Positions 33,047-42,394 are shown, counted from the stretch's first letter. The stretch: DNA of 64,000 bases from Bog-756 sp963738545 (GCA_963738545.1 CAVTXA010000008.1:1067683-1131682), one strand, 5' to 3'. Notes: a model not told the origin generated them from the sequence alone. A program made the numbers and translations.

Positions 33047-35830
33047 ATGCTCGTTTTCCAATACATGCTCCTTGGCTGTGGCTTGGGCGCCATCTACGTA
33101 CTCTTGGCCCAGGGACTCGTCGTCACCTACCGAGGCTCTGGCGTACTGAATTTCAGCCAGGGTGCAATGGCGATGGCTGGCGCCTATATCTTCTGGGAGC
33201 TTAACGTCCAGCACGGATGGGCCTTTTGGTGGGCTTCAATCACCGCGATCCTTTCGATGGCAGTCCTAGGCGCATTGGTGCATCTTCTCCTGATGAGGAG
33301 GCTGCTTACCGCCTCGCCGCTTATGAGAGTGATTGCAACCCTTGGGGTTTTGGCGGTACTCGAAGGATTAGCCACTATCCGATATGGCGCCAGTGATACG
33401 CCAGTTGCGTCCATTCTTCCAGAGACACGCTTCCAAGCATTCGGCCTAAGCGTATCCTCCGATCGGCTCTACCTTCTGGCAATCGCAGTTTTCATCACCT
33501 TCGTACTATACGTGCTAGGTCGGTATACGAGATTCGGCATGGCCATGTCGGCGGTTGCTGAGAACAGTCTCGCTGCAGCTGCAATCGGCTGGTCAACCAA
33601 CCTTGTCTCCATGGTCACCTGGGCCGCCGGTTCGGCCCTCGCTGCAATAGCCGGAATCCTCGTCATACCACTCATCGGACTACAGGTTTCCAGTCTCACG
33701 TTGCTTGTCATCGGAGGTATGGCCGCCGCACTTGTTGGCGGGTTCAAGTCGTTTCCGATGACTCTCGCCGGGGGGTTGCTCATCGGAATATTGCAATCGG
33801 AGATGTCTGGATACGTATTTCAGACCGGCGTTTCAGACTCGGTGCCGTTCTTGGTGATAATCGCGGTGCTTATCGTGCGAGGACAGGCATTACCGCTCCG
33901 CGGTTATGTGCTCGAAAGACTGCCCGTCTTGGGAAGCGGCAAGATGAGGTGGAAGCCTGCAGCGATTGGAATTGCAGTTTTGGGGATAAGTATCTTGACC
34001 TACTTCCCCGTAGCACTAGTCCAGGCAGTGACGCTACAGCTCGGCACAGCGGTCATCCTGTTGTCCATCATCGTAGTCACCGGCTACGCCGGTCAACTCT
34101 CGCTGGGTCAGTATGGAATTGCCGGGATCAGTGCATTTGTGGGCGGAAATTTGATCTCCCATCTCCACTGGCCATTTTGGGCTGCCATCCTTGTTGGAGT
34201 AATTGCCACTGTCCCAGTTGGAATCATGTTTGGCCTTCCGGCGGTGCGCACGCGAGGGGTCAACTTGGCCGTTGTCACGCTGGGCCTCGGTCTTGCTCTC
34301 CAGGAGCTTCTGTTCAACAACTCGAGCTTCACGGGAGGCCTTCAAGGTACGCAAATCGGCGCACTGAATCTCTTTGGCTTGAATTTGGATCCCCTTAAGT
34401 ATCCCTCTCGATATGCCTTGTTCTGCCTTGTGAGTCTGAGCTTTGTGGTTTGGATTGTCTTCAACCTGCGACGCAGTAGGACCGGACGCCGTCTGTTCGC
34501 CGTTCGAGAAAACGAAAAGGCCGCCGCCGCTTTGGGCATTAGCGTGGCAGGCGTAAAGCTCTACGCCTTTTGCTTGGGTGCCCTTATCGCGGGCATTGGG
34601 GGGATACTCCTTTCTTTCGGAACGTACTCGATTGAATTCAGCATCTTTAGCCCACTGGCTTCGATCTCGGCGCTGGGCTACGCCGTTATCGGGGGAATCG
34701 GTTCCGTTCTCGGAGGCATCGTTGGATCGTTCTTCGTCGTTGGAGGGACCGTGTCATGGATGTTCAATCCCTTCCCCTCTGTCGTCAATTGGCTGCCGGT
34801 CATCGGTGGCGTCCTCCTCTTGGTTACCGTTGTCTCTAATCCCGAAGGCATTGTGGGAGCTGCGGCGGCGCGGTGGCATTTGAGATCGAGACGAGTGCTC
34901 GAAAGCAAATCTCGTCGGAGTCTGCGGTCGAGCCGCGCCCTAGAGGAGTCGAGTTCATCAACGTCCTCGCTGTTGACGATGAGCCGTGAGTTTCACGATC
35001 AATCGGTCGGAGCGGTGACAGTAGGGGCAAATTTGTCAGCGGAGAACATCACGGTGTCTTACGGCGGAGCGCTGGCGGTCGATGCTATTAGTCTCGACAT
35101 TGCCCCGGGGGAAGTAGTCGGCCTGATCGGACCAAATGGCTCCGGCAAAACATCTCTTATCGATGCCATCAGTGGGTTCACGAAGTCGACAGGATCAGTG
35201 AGCATTGACGGTCTCCCTATCGATCGACTGCCTCCTCACAAACGGGCGCGGTTGGGACTGTCGCGGTGCTTCCAGGGACTTGAGTTGTTCAAAGGAATCT
35301 CGGTCCTGGAGAACATTCAAATTGCCTCTGATCAACAACATTGGTCGTCGTATGTGGGTGATCTTGTTCGTCCTCGCGTTCGAGTTCCTCTTCCGGCGCT
35401 TGCGGTTGACGTCATCGACGAGTTTGGGTTGGTCGACTATCTTGATCAGTTGCCCAGCGCACTCTCCAATGGACAACGACGTCTGGTTGGGCTTGCTCGA
35501 GCAATCGCCGCCGGGCCGAAGGTACTTCTGCTTGATGAGCCGGCTGCTGGCCTGGATGACTCTGAGTCAACAGCGCTCACCACAGCTATTCGACACCTGG
35601 CCGAACGGCGAGGTTTAGCCGTCCTCCTAGTTGAGCACGACATGACCGTGATTATGTCCGCTTGCGACAGAATCGTCGCCATTTCGGCCGGCAGGATGAT
35701 CGCCCAAGGTACTCCAGCAGAGGTAGCGCGGAATGATGATGTCATAGGTGCCTATTTGGGGGTTTCTAATGACACGCCTGTGGAATCGGTGGTTCCCAAA
35801 GGTGACCTCCTGAGTTTCCGAGCCCGGTGA
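33047..35830 (+). CDS. LivH-LivM-LivG fusion: two permease domains and one ATPase
   Basis: The 927-residue protein joins three normally separate parts. Residues 1 to about 290 are a LivH permease with GAIYVLLAQGLVVTYRGSG and GVLNFSQGAMAM. Residues about 300-610 are a LivM permease with IVVTGYAGQLSLGQYGIAG. A charged, serine-rich linker covers about 615-660. The rest is a LivG ATPase with Walker A GPNGSGKT near 697, signature LSNGQRRLV and Walker B VLLLDEP. LivG normally reads LAYGQ at the signature, so the change is mild. A homodimer would supply two LivH, two LivM and two LivG units, while only one of each is needed with LivF. It follows the binding protein and precedes LivF. A close paralogue lies at 60586. 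Confidence 0.9.
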   Translation: MLVFQYMLLGCGLGAIYVLLAQGLVVTYRGSGVLNFSQGAMAMAGAYIFWELNVQHGWAFWWASITAILSMAVLGALVHLLLMRRLLTASPLMRVIATLGVLAVLEGLATIRYGASDTPVASILPETRFQAFGLSVSSDRLYLLAIAVFITFVLYVLGRYTRFGMAMSAVAENSLAAAAIGWSTNLVSMVTWAAGSALAAIAGILVIPLIGLQVSSLTLLVIGGMAAALVGGFKSFPMTLAGGLLIGILQSEMSGYVFQTGVSDSVPFLVIIAVLIVRGQALPLRGYVLERLPVLGSGKMRWKPAAIGIAVLGISILTYFPVALVQAVTLQLGTAVILLSIIVVTGYAGQLSLGQYGIAGISAFVGGNLISHLHWPFWAAILVGVIATVPVGIMFGLPAVRTRGVNLAVVTLGLGLALQELLFNNSSFTGGLQGTQIGALNLFGLNLDPLKYPSRYALFCLVSLSFVVWIVFNLRRSRTGRRLFAVRENEKAAAALGISVAGVKLYAFCLGALIAGIGGILLSFGTYSIEFSIFSPLASISALGYAVIGGIGSVLGGIVGSFFVVGGTVSWMFNPFPSVVNWLPVIGGVLLLVTVVSNPEGIVGAAAARWHLRSRRVLESKSRRSLRSSRALEESSSSTSSLLTMSREFHDQSVGAVTVGANLSAENITVSYGGALAVDAISLDIAPGEVVGLIGPNGSGKTSLIDAISGFTKSTGSVSIDGLPIDRLPPHKRARLGLSRCFQGLELFKGISVLENIQIASDQQHWSSYVGDLVRPRVRVPLPALAVDVIDEFGLVDYLDQLPSALSNGQRRLVGLARAIAAGPKVLLLDEPAAGLDDSESTALTTAIRHLAERRGLAVLLVEHDMTVIMSACDRIVAISAGRMIAQGTPAEVARNDDVIGAYLGVSNDTPVESVVPKGDLLSFRAR

Positions 35831-35856
35831 GAAGCAATGATTGAGGTGGCTTTCGT

Positions 35857-36633
35857 ATGACTCAAGCGGAATCATCTCTTGATGCGCCCATTAAAAGGGG
35901 CCAATCTTCGGGAGAATGCATCCTAAAGGCGGTAGGCGTTTCTGCTGGCTATGAAGGGGTAAATGCAATTAGAGACATTGACCTTCACGTTTGCAGAGGC
36001 GAATTGGTGGCTCTATTGGGTCCAAACGGAGCGGGCAAGACAACAACGCTCATGGTCATGTCGGGAGTCCTGCAGCCCTCAGTGGGCGAAATCGAATGGC
36101 AGGGCGAGGTGACAAAAGCGCCATTGAGCAAACGGGCACGAGACGGTTTGGGGTTCATTCCAGAGGAGCGAGCCACCTTTATGGGTTTGTCGTGCGCCGA
36201 CAATCTAAGGGTAGGGGGTGTCCAACCGGAGGTGTTTCTGGAGTTATTTCCTGAACTACGTCCTCGATTGCGAGTGAAAGCAGGAAATCTCTCCGGCGGC
36301 GAGCAGCAAATGCTAGTGGTTGGAAGGGCATTGGCGCGCCGCCCTTCTGCCCTATTGGCTGACGAGCTCTCTTTGGGATTGGCCCCGTTGACAATCGACA
36401 GACTTCTCGCTGCGATACGTCAAGCTGTCGACGCGATGGGCATTGGCGCTCTGATTGTCGAGCAACACGTACAGAAAGTTCTCGAGGTTGCGGATCGCGT
36501 CTACGTCCTTAGTCGAGGACGAGTGGTCGCATCGGGAACCCCTGGAGAACTTCGGGGCAGGATCGATGAGATTCACGAGGCGTATCTGTCTTCGGTGCCT
36601 TCGAACGCAATTGGAAATAAGGAGGATCAATAG
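35857..36633 (+). CDS. livF: LivF-like branched-chain-type ABC transporter ATPase
   Basis: The 258-residue ATPase has Walker A GPNGAGKTTT near 53-62, signature LSGGEQQML, Walker B SALLADEL with LSLGLAPL, and the LivF-typical EERATFMGLSCADNLRVGG. It has an N-terminal extension of about 20 polar residues before the fold. It pairs with the LivG domain of the fusion protein to power uptake of the ligand bound by the protein at 31493. The Walker B Glu follows Asp as ADEL. Its stop codon TAG shares its last base with the GTG of the RidA-like gene, so translation may be coupled. The gene starts 26 bases after the fusion gene. Confidence 0.9.
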   Translation: MTQAESSLDAPIKRGQSSGECILKAVGVSAGYEGVNAIRDIDLHVCRGELVALLGPNGAGKTTTLMVMSGVLQPSVGEIEWQGEVTKAPLSKRARDGLGFIPEERATFMGLSCADNLRVGGVQPEVFLELFPELRPRLRVKAGNLSGGEQQMLVVGRALARRPSALLADELSLGLAPLTIDRLLAAIRQAVDAMGIGALIVEQHVQKVLEVADRVYVLSRGRVVASGTPGELRGRIDEIHEAYLSSVPSNAIGNKEDQ

Positions 36634-37023
36634 TGAGTCGCCGACCTGTAATCGTAGAGGGCCTAGACCACGGCACAGGCCAGTTCCCGATCGCAACACG
36701 GAGCGGGCCGTTCATTGTTTCGAGTGCGATTCACGGAAAGGATCCGGAAACGGGGCAAATACCGGAAGACCTACTCGGTCAGGTGGTGGGTGTGTTCTCG
36801 AACATCCGAAGGGTCGTTGAGGCAGCAGGTAGTACTCCGGCGAACATCCTCAAGGTGGTTGTGTTCGCCGCGAGACCCCGATGCCACCAGGTCTCTCCTA
36901 GAGACCCCTTGGGTGGATCTATTCCCAGATGAATCGGATCGACCGGTGCGGCACACCATTGGAGGAGCGTTGCCGCCACCCCTTTTAGTTCAAGCGGAGT
37001 TCATCGCGTACCAGGAGGATTGA
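36633..37023 (+). pseudogene. RidA/YjgF-family protein, frameshifted
   Basis: A first frame from GTG 36633 gives the N-terminal two thirds of a RidA-type protein (GPFIVSSAIHGKDPETGQI, VFSNIRRVVEAAGSTPANILKVVVF). Near 36867-36873 one extra base breaks the frame. The next frame continues RDPDATRSLLETPWVDLFP and ends VQAEFIAYQED at 37023. Removing one base would give a protein of 129 residues, the family size. RidA enzymes hydrolyse reactive enamines or imines; relatives in aromatic pathways deaminate 2-aminomuconate. It sits between livF and the LigJ-like gene with tight spacing. The break may be a real mutation or a sequencing error in a GC-rich context. Confidence 0.8.
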
Positions 37024-37027
37024 AAGC

Positions 37028-38002
37028 ATGATCATTGACACCCATTCACATTTGGTAGCCCCACCCGGAATCAACGACGCATGGACGGCAATGGAGGGGG
37101 CTGGAGTTTACGGTGGGCGTCGGAAGACCTCGCTTTCCGATCAGGAGTTGATCGACGGAGCCGATAGTCAGATTGCGCTCATGGATGAGGTCGGAACAGA
37201 TATGCAGTTGACATCGCCGCGACCGTACATTTTGAAACACTCGCATAGGCCTGGCGAGATCGTTGGTTGGTGGATTCAGAACCTGAACGATGCCGTGGCA
37301 GTACAGACAACGGCGCGACCCCAGAGGCTGCGCGGAATTGGTGCACTCCCACAGCTCTCGGGTGAGCCGATAGCCGTTGTGTTCGATGAATTGGATAGGT
37401 GCATCAATGATCTGAACTTCGTTGGCGTCCTAGTCAACCCTGATCCAGGGGAAGGCAATGGGTTGACGCCAACAATGGATGACCCGTATTGGTTTCCTCT
37501 CTACGAAAAATTGGTCGAGATGGATGTACCAGCCCTACTCCACTGCGCGTCCTGTTACGGCCGTGAAAACTACAGCGAACATTTCATCAGCGAGGAGAGT
37601 CTCGCCATTCTGTCCATTCTGCGGGGGGACGTGTTCGAGAGGTTTCCTACACTCAAATTGGTGGTGCCACATGGAGGAGGATCTGTGCCATATCAAGCAG
37701 GTCGTTGGATTGCGCACACAGGCCTGGTTGAAAACCTCACCCCAAGTGAAGCGACAGAACTGTTCCGAGACCGCTTGCGACAGTTTTGGTTCGATACCTG
37801 TCTCTACACCGCGGAAGCCCTTGAGCTCCTATTTCGGGTAGTCGGACCGGACAGGGTTCTGTTCGGAACCGAGCGGCCCGGGAGCGGCCATGGGCTCGAG
37901 GACGTCCGCCCCCTTATCGAAGGCCTCACCTCATTGAATGACGGGCATCAGAGGGCTGTATTCGAGGGTAACGCGAGGCAGGTGTATTCAAGGCTTGCCT
38001 AG
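37028..38002 (+). CDS. LigJ-like amidohydrolase (4-oxalomesaconate hydratase type)
   Basis: The 324-residue protein is an amidohydrolase-superfamily TIM barrel closely patterned on LigJ of Sphingobium, which hydrates 4-oxalomesaconate. Shared blocks are MIIDTHSH at the start (metal HxH), SPRPYILKH, VGVLVNPDPGEGNG, WFPLYEKLVEMDVPALLHCAS, KLVVPHGGGSVPYQAGRW and VLFGTERPG with Glu282, where LigJ has its catalytic Glu. The product would be split by an RraA-type aldolase, and three are encoded nearby. ATG 37028 is five bases after the RidA end. The assignment rests on my recall of LigJ motifs; a decarboxylase-like role is the main alternative. Confidence 0.82.
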   Translation: MIIDTHSHLVAPPGINDAWTAMEGAGVYGGRRKTSLSDQELIDGADSQIALMDEVGTDMQLTSPRPYILKHSHRPGEIVGWWIQNLNDAVAVQTTARPQRLRGIGALPQLSGEPIAVVFDELDRCINDLNFVGVLVNPDPGEGNGLTPTMDDPYWFPLYEKLVEMDVPALLHCASCYGRENYSEHFISEESLAILSILRGDVFERFPTLKLVVPHGGGSVPYQAGRWIAHTGLVENLTPSEATELFRDRLRQFWFDTCLYTAEALELLFRVVGPDRVLFGTERPGSGHGLEDVRPLIEGLTSLNDGHQRAVFEGNARQVYSRLA

Positions 38003-38084
38003 CCGAGCGACTCTGGGCCGCTTTTCAGAACGTCGTTTGGTTGAGGGCCACCTGGGACACGCACCCTGGGGCGACACCGTCCCT

Positions 38085-38119
38085 TTGACACGGCGGGTCG
38101 AAGAACTATAAAGTATAAT
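38085..38119 (+). promoter_or_regulatory. Promoter with AT-rich operator before the RraA pair
   Basis: TTGACA at 38085-38090 is followed by TATAAA at 38107-38112 (16 bases) and TATAAT at 38114-38119. CTATA-AAG-TATAATC forms an imperfect inverted repeat over the -10 region. It matches the style of 25013-25041. Confidence 0.68.
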
Positions 38120-38172
38120 CTAGAGCCTAGGGTGTAGCCAGCGAAGCGAACAGTCTGCACGTAGGGCGGAGG

Positions 38173-38883
38173 ATGAGTATGGCGCAGGATGAAGTGAAAG
38201 GCGATCGTCTGATCCCCAGATTGTTGGCCTTGGATACCTGTGCGCTTTCAGATGCGCTTGACCGAGCCGGGATTGCTGGCGTCGTCGATGGACTGAACAT
38301 GATGTGGCCATGTGGTCGCGTCGGAGGACGTGCGATCACGGTTCGGCTTGTCACGGTGCAACCTGGCGCGGAAAGGCCAACTCGGCATCTCGGAACGAAC
38401 GCGATAGCGAGTGCGCGTCCGGGGGACATCATCGTGGTGGACAATGGAGGCCGTACGAACGTAGCTGGCTGGGGTGGATTGCTTTCAAGTGGAGCAGTTG
38501 CAGCGGGCGTGGCAGGGGTGATCGTTTACGGAGCTTGCCGCGATGTGGATGAAACGAGTGCCATTGGCCTGCCGTTGTTTGCCACAAACGCCTGTCCACG
38601 TACAGCACGAGGTCGGATCGAAGAGGAGTTCACGGGAGGCACGATCGAACTTGGGGGAGTGCAGCTCCGCCAGGGAGATCTGGTCCTCGCAGATCAAAGC
38701 GGCGTAGTGATCGTTCCGGAGGACGCCGCGCTAGGGGTGTTGGAGCAAGCGGAGTTAATCGCTGCCCAGGAAGCCCGGATGGCAACGGAAATTATTAATG
38801 GTGTACCGGCACTCAAGGTGATGAGTGAAAAGTATGAGCACTTAGTGGATCTAGATCGGTCCACAGAAAATGAGAAACTGTGA
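38173..38883 (+). CDS. RraA-family protein (second copy)
   Basis: The 236-residue RraA-fold protein has DALDRAGIAGVVDGL near the start, GWGGLLSSGAVAAGVAG, GACRDVDE (Arg-Asp of the active site) and ADQSGVVIVP. In the aldolase RraAs the first block carries Gly-Glu-Leu; here it is Gly-Gly-Leu-Leu, so the metal-binding Glu is missing and catalysis is less certain than for 27559. An N-terminal extension and a C-terminal helix are usual for this family. Start could be ATG 38173 or ATG 38179; the ribosome site GGCGGAGG favours the second slightly. The stop overlaps the next RraA gene by four bases, so the two form one coupled unit. Confidence 0.83.
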   Translation: MSMAQDEVKGDRLIPRLLALDTCALSDALDRAGIAGVVDGLNMMWPCGRVGGRAITVRLVTVQPGAERPTRHLGTNAIASARPGDIIVVDNGGRTNVAGWGGLLSSGAVAAGVAGVIVYGACRDVDETSAIGLPLFATNACPRTARGRIEEEFTGGTIELGGVQLRQGDLVLADQSGVVIVPEDAALGVLEQAELIAAQEARMATEIINGVPALKVMSEKYEHLVDLDRSTENEKL

Positions 38884-39575
38884 GCACAACCATTCGATCA
38901 GAAGTAAGTAGAGCTGCGGCCGGCGCCGCTCAGCTGTCATCGGCCGTACTGTCCGATGCCATGGACCGGCTGGGAATCGCAGGCCAGGTTCCTTCCATAT
39001 TTCGCCATTCCGGGACCGCTGTAATGGCCGGGCCCGCGTTCACCGTTAGGTATGAACCTGTCGGCATTGACGGGGGGACCGTCGGGGATTTCATTGATGA
39101 CGTTGATCCGGGCTCCGTGGTGGTATTGGCCAACGCTGGTCGGATGGACATGACTGTGTGGGGAGGCCTTCTCTCCCAAGTCGCGTGCAAACGGGGCATA
39201 GCAGGCACTGTGGTGGACGGCTGTTGCCGAGATATTGATGAGGCACGGGGCGCTGATTATCCCCTCTTTTCAGCCGGCATATGGATGAGGACCGGTAAGG
39301 ATCGAGTAAGGGCAGAGGCGATGCAGGTGCCGGTCTCGATTGGTGGTATCCGAGTCAGACCGGACGACCTTATTGTCGGTGATGGTGACGGAGTCTTGGT
39401 CATCCCCAAGGAGCGCGTCGATGAAGTCCTGTCCATTGCTGAGCGGATTGAGGCAGCGGAGCGCCGGATAGCAGAAGGAGCCCAAGTTGGACGGCTCGAT
39501 GAAGTAAGACAATCAGTTGGATACTTTGAGCTTCAGCGCAAAGCCCTGGACGAAATAGCGAGTGACGATGTCTAA
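38880..39575 (+). CDS. RraA-family protein (third copy)
   Basis: The 231-residue protein is similar to its upstream neighbour: SDAMDRLGIAGQV, VWGGLLSQVACKRGIAGTVVDGCCRDIDEARG and GDGDGVLVIP. As in the neighbour the usual Gly-Glu is replaced (WGGLLS) while the Arg-Asp pair is intact. GTG 38880 overlaps the preceding stop, so the pair may form a hetero-oligomer; family members are trimers or hexamers. A role as a dedicated aldolase for a non-standard hydroxy-keto acid, or as a regulator, is open. It lies well downstream of the LigJ-like gene. Confidence 0.82.
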   Translation: MSTTIRSEVSRAAAGAAQLSSAVLSDAMDRLGIAGQVPSIFRHSGTAVMAGPAFTVRYEPVGIDGGTVGDFIDDVDPGSVVVLANAGRMDMTVWGGLLSQVACKRGIAGTVVDGCCRDIDEARGADYPLFSAGIWMRTGKDRVRAEAMQVPVSIGGIRVRPDDLIVGDGDGVLVIPKERVDEVLSIAERIEAAERRIAEGAQVGRLDEVRQSVGYFELQRKALDEIASDDV

Positions 39576-39883
39576 CCAATCGAATATCCGCAACTGATGG
39601 CTTCGCAATCGTCTTGGTCGAGACGAGCAAACGTTTCGACTGCTTTGAACCAGCCGGGTCAGCAGCACGCGTCCTGCAGATCAGCATGAAGGCTCTCCGG
39701 GCCATCCAATGACCATTTCCCATGCAGTGCGTTAGCAGAGTCAGCGTGAAACGGGCGTGGATCTGCCATCCGGGCAATAGACGACAATGAGGTAGAGCGT
39801 TCGCCACTTGAGCAAAGTCGGCAGACCGAAATATCTACTTATTCGCGCTAGGTGCTGTTCAATGTCGTCCGTTGTCCGTACCC
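39576..39883. other. Non-coding gap of about 300 bp
   Basis: No gene is recognised. A minus-strand frame (39400-39807) overlaps the RraA gene and shows no domain, so it is treated as a shadow or decayed DNA. Confidence 0.4.
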
Positions 39884-39912
39884 TTGATTTGGCGTCATGT
39901 AAGATATAATCT
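39884..39912 (+). promoter_or_regulatory. Promoter with 11-bp palindrome before the amidohydrolase
   Basis: TTGATT at 39884-39889 and TATAAT at 39905-39910 are 15 bases apart. AGAT-ATA-ATCT (39902-39912) is a perfect palindrome over the -10. Nearly the same palindrome, AGAT-ACA-ATCT, occurs at 24562-24572. Confidence 0.68.
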
Positions 39913-39969
39913 ACAAGCGATGGCGAATTTAGTTTCTACGGCTCATCGTTCTCAACTAGGGGAGGCATA

Positions 39970-41133
39970 GTGTCGGCCTACCAACCGATCGACGTTGACA
40001 GTCACGTAATCGAGCCGGCAGACCTGTGGACATCACGAGTCTCGTCCAAGTGGGGCGATCTCGTGCCCCACGTGCGCTGGTACGAGCCCACGCAAGAGGA
40101 AGTCTGGTTCATAGGCGACGAGCCACTCTCGCCGGTCGGGATCTTCGCCATGGTGGGATGGCGGAATCTGTACCCGAACCATCCGCCCAGGTACGAGGAT
40201 GCGTCACCTGAGGTTCTAGAGGCGAAGCCCCGTCTCGACGCGCTTGACCGAAACGGGATTTGTGCTCAGGTGATCTACCCAAACCTTGTCGGTGGTTTCT
40301 TCGCAAACCGATTCATGCAGCTCGATCCCGGACTCGCTCTGGAGTGTGTTCAGGCCTATAACGACTTCCAAACTGACTTCTGCTCGGTAGCCCCTGACCG
40401 GCTATTGGCACTCACGGCATTGCCGTTCTGGGACGTCGATGCGTCGGTTCGCGAGATTGAACGATGCATCGAGAATGGACACAGGGGGGTGCTCTTTGCC
40501 CATACATTCGAGCAGATTGGCCTTCCTAACATTCCCGACGAGCGGTGGCACCCAATCCTGGATGCGGCGCAGTCGTTGGGACAGTCAATCAATTTCCACA
40601 TCGGATTCACCGCCGACGCTGGGCGGCCGATGGACCACATGATCGCGGAACGCGATGGAGGCAGTCAGAACATCGTCGACAAGACCGCACAGAGCTTTAT
40701 GAGCAACGCCCGGGCGATCAATCACATTACTGTCTACGGCGTTTGTCATCGCTACCCGGATCTGAATTTTGTTTTAGTTGAGAGCGGCTTCGGGTTCATT
40801 CCGTACCAGTTGCAGGCGTTGGACTGGCAGTGGGACAACAATGGCATGCGGCAGCAATTTCCGGGATGGTTGACTCCGAGCGAGTACTTCAGCCGTCAGA
40901 TCTATTCGACATTCTGGTTCGAAAAGACGAACCCATCTCAGCTGACGGATTGGCAGGACAATGTCATGTGGGAAACCGATTTTCCGCACCCGACCGCAAT
41001 GTGGCCGACGCCAACTTCTCTGGTTGCGCTACCTGCCCAGGAGGCCATTGAGCACACCATCGGCGATGTCACTGAAGAGGTTCGTCGGAAAGTCCTTTTT
41101 GCGAATGCCGCTCGCCTGTACCGGGTCCAATAG
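39970..41133 (+). CDS. Amidohydrolase-2 family metal-dependent hydrolase/decarboxylase
   Basis: The 387-residue TIM-barrel protein belongs to the amidohydrolase-2 group. The metal site starts with DVDSHVIEP, continues with NFHIGF and the late block VESGFGFIPYQLQALDWQWD, and ends with the Asp of WETDFPHPTAMWP. These elements match the family that includes aromatic-acid decarboxylases (for example LigW and gamma-resorcylate decarboxylase), but the exact reaction cannot be fixed. GTG 39970 has GGGGAGG five bases upstream. The gene is monocistronic, with its own promoter, and is related to the amidohydrolase at 56806. Confidence 0.86.
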   Translation: MSAYQPIDVDSHVIEPADLWTSRVSSKWGDLVPHVRWYEPTQEEVWFIGDEPLSPVGIFAMVGWRNLYPNHPPRYEDASPEVLEAKPRLDALDRNGICAQVIYPNLVGGFFANRFMQLDPGLALECVQAYNDFQTDFCSVAPDRLLALTALPFWDVDASVREIERCIENGHRGVLFAHTFEQIGLPNIPDERWHPILDAAQSLGQSINFHIGFTADAGRPMDHMIAERDGGSQNIVDKTAQSFMSNARAINHITVYGVCHRYPDLNFVLVESGFGFIPYQLQALDWQWDNNGMRQQFPGWLTPSEYFSRQIYSTFWFEKTNPSQLTDWQDNVMWETDFPHPTAMWPTPTSLVALPAQEAIEHTIGDVTEEVRRKVLFANAARLYRVQ

Positions 41134-41551
41134 GCGTCCGTTCGTTCAATCGGGCCCTGCCGACGCGGTGACGGAACACAGGGATCCCCGGTTCGCCTGA
41201 CGGGTTTATCTCGGACCGGGCGGGATGGGGATCACCGGGCAACGAAATACCCTTGTCGCCTTTACGAGAACGATGATCTGAAGCTAGACGCGCTCGTGAC
41301 AAGTACCTACAGGCTCGAGGTAACTAAAGATGATGCGTACAATGACATGCACGCTGGGCGTCATTACCGGATTAACTGACCGGTCTTCTCATCGAAAACT
41401 CTCCGAGGTGGAACGTTCGTGACGTCGTATCAACTGGTGCTGGACCCGCACGACGCATCTAGATCCTCAGAGTCGATGGCGACCTTGACTGATTCACTCG
41501 ATCCCAGACGAATATTTTGTCGATCCTGAAAATTATTTTGATCGATGATGG
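41134..41551. other. Non-coding gap of about 420 bp
   Basis: The convergent gap between the amidohydrolase and regulator 2 genes holds no recognisable gene and no clear hairpin with a U-run. Composition is mixed and it may include decayed DNA. Confidence 0.4.
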
Positions 41552-42229
41552 TCAGTCAAAGAGGCGCTTTTCTATATTGCGTAGGGACTGAGCGAGGTGG
41601 TTACGGAAAAGGCTTCGGACCTGTTCGGCGTCTCCGCGCCCAAATGCGGCGGCAATCTCCTCATGTTCGGCGATTGCTTTCGCCATCGCCTCCTCGGAGT
41701 CGATGAGGGACATGCGATAGCGATCAGCTCGATCGGCTAAGGCATCGAGAGTATCCGTGAGTACCTGGTTTCGGGCGGCTCCGTAGAGGCTGCGATGGAA
41801 AAGACGATTGAGTCGCAGCCTCTCTATTGGGTCCGGACTCATGGCGGGAAGGCAATCTTGAGTGTGGGCGTGGTCAGCTGCGGTGGCCACGGTAGCGCTT
41901 AGTGCGGCACCGAACGGCTCAAGCTCAATCCGGACTTGGTACAAGTCAAGGAGCTCGGCTCGAGTGAGGGGAGTTACTATCACACGCTTGTGTGCTTGAA
42001 CGCTTAAAAGGTTCTCCGCCGCCAAGCGCCTGACGGCCTCCCGAAGCGGGGTCGTCGAGACGTCAAACTGGGCGGCGAGGGTTTCTTGATCAAGCAGGCT
42101 GCCGGGCTTAAGTTGCCCGGTCAGAATGCGATCACGAACGGCCTGATAGGCGAACTCTGCCTTGGTGAGTCCAGCGAACGCGACACCATTGAGGCGGTCG
42201 GGCTCTGACCACCAAGCCGCGGGTCGCAT
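41552..42229 (-). CDS. GntR/FCD-family transcriptional regulator 2
   Basis: The 225-residue regulator is a close relative of regulators 1 and 3. The winged helix contains LKPGSLLDQETLAAQFDVSTTPLREAVRRLAAENLL, and the FCD domain contains LFHRSLYGA, RADRYRMSLI and AEHEEIAAAF, with histidines placed for metal and ligand binding. The first 20 residues precede the usual start (TKAEFAYQAVRDRIL), which in regulator 3 begins at Met; no alternative start codon is visible, so the extension is retained. It is divergent from the acyl-CoA ligase, and palindromes lie between them at 42274 and 42414. Confidence 0.9.
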   Translation of the reverse strand: MRPAAWWSEPDRLNGVAFAGLTKAEFAYQAVRDRILTGQLKPGSLLDQETLAAQFDVSTTPLREAVRRLAAENLLSVQAHKRVIVTPLTRAELLDLYQVRIELEPFGAALSATVATAADHAHTQDCLPAMSPDPIERLRLNRLFHRSLYGAARNQVLTDTLDALADRADRYRMSLIDSEEAMAKAIAEHEEIAAAFGRGDAEQVRSLFRNHLAQSLRNIEKRLFD

Positions 42230-42267
42230 ACACGCACTCTAGTAGTCGGCCATTTCGCGATGCAAGG

Positions 42268-42282
42268 TATACGAGATAATCT
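42268..42282. promoter_or_regulatory. Operator-like AT palindrome near regulator 2
   Basis: GTATAC (42268-42273) adjoins AGATAATCT (42274-42282), a 9-bp palindrome matching the half-sites AGAT/ATCT seen at 24562 and 39902. It lies about 45 bases upstream of the regulator 2 ATG and may mediate autoregulation. Confidence 0.5.
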
Positions 42283-42394
42283 GACCTCGAACCACTTACT
42301 AGAGCGGGGACCCACATCCGAGGCCAACCAGCCGGCCGATCACCAGTAGCTACTAGGTAGGCGAAGGGGAAGCGGACGTTTGGCCGGTTCGAGC

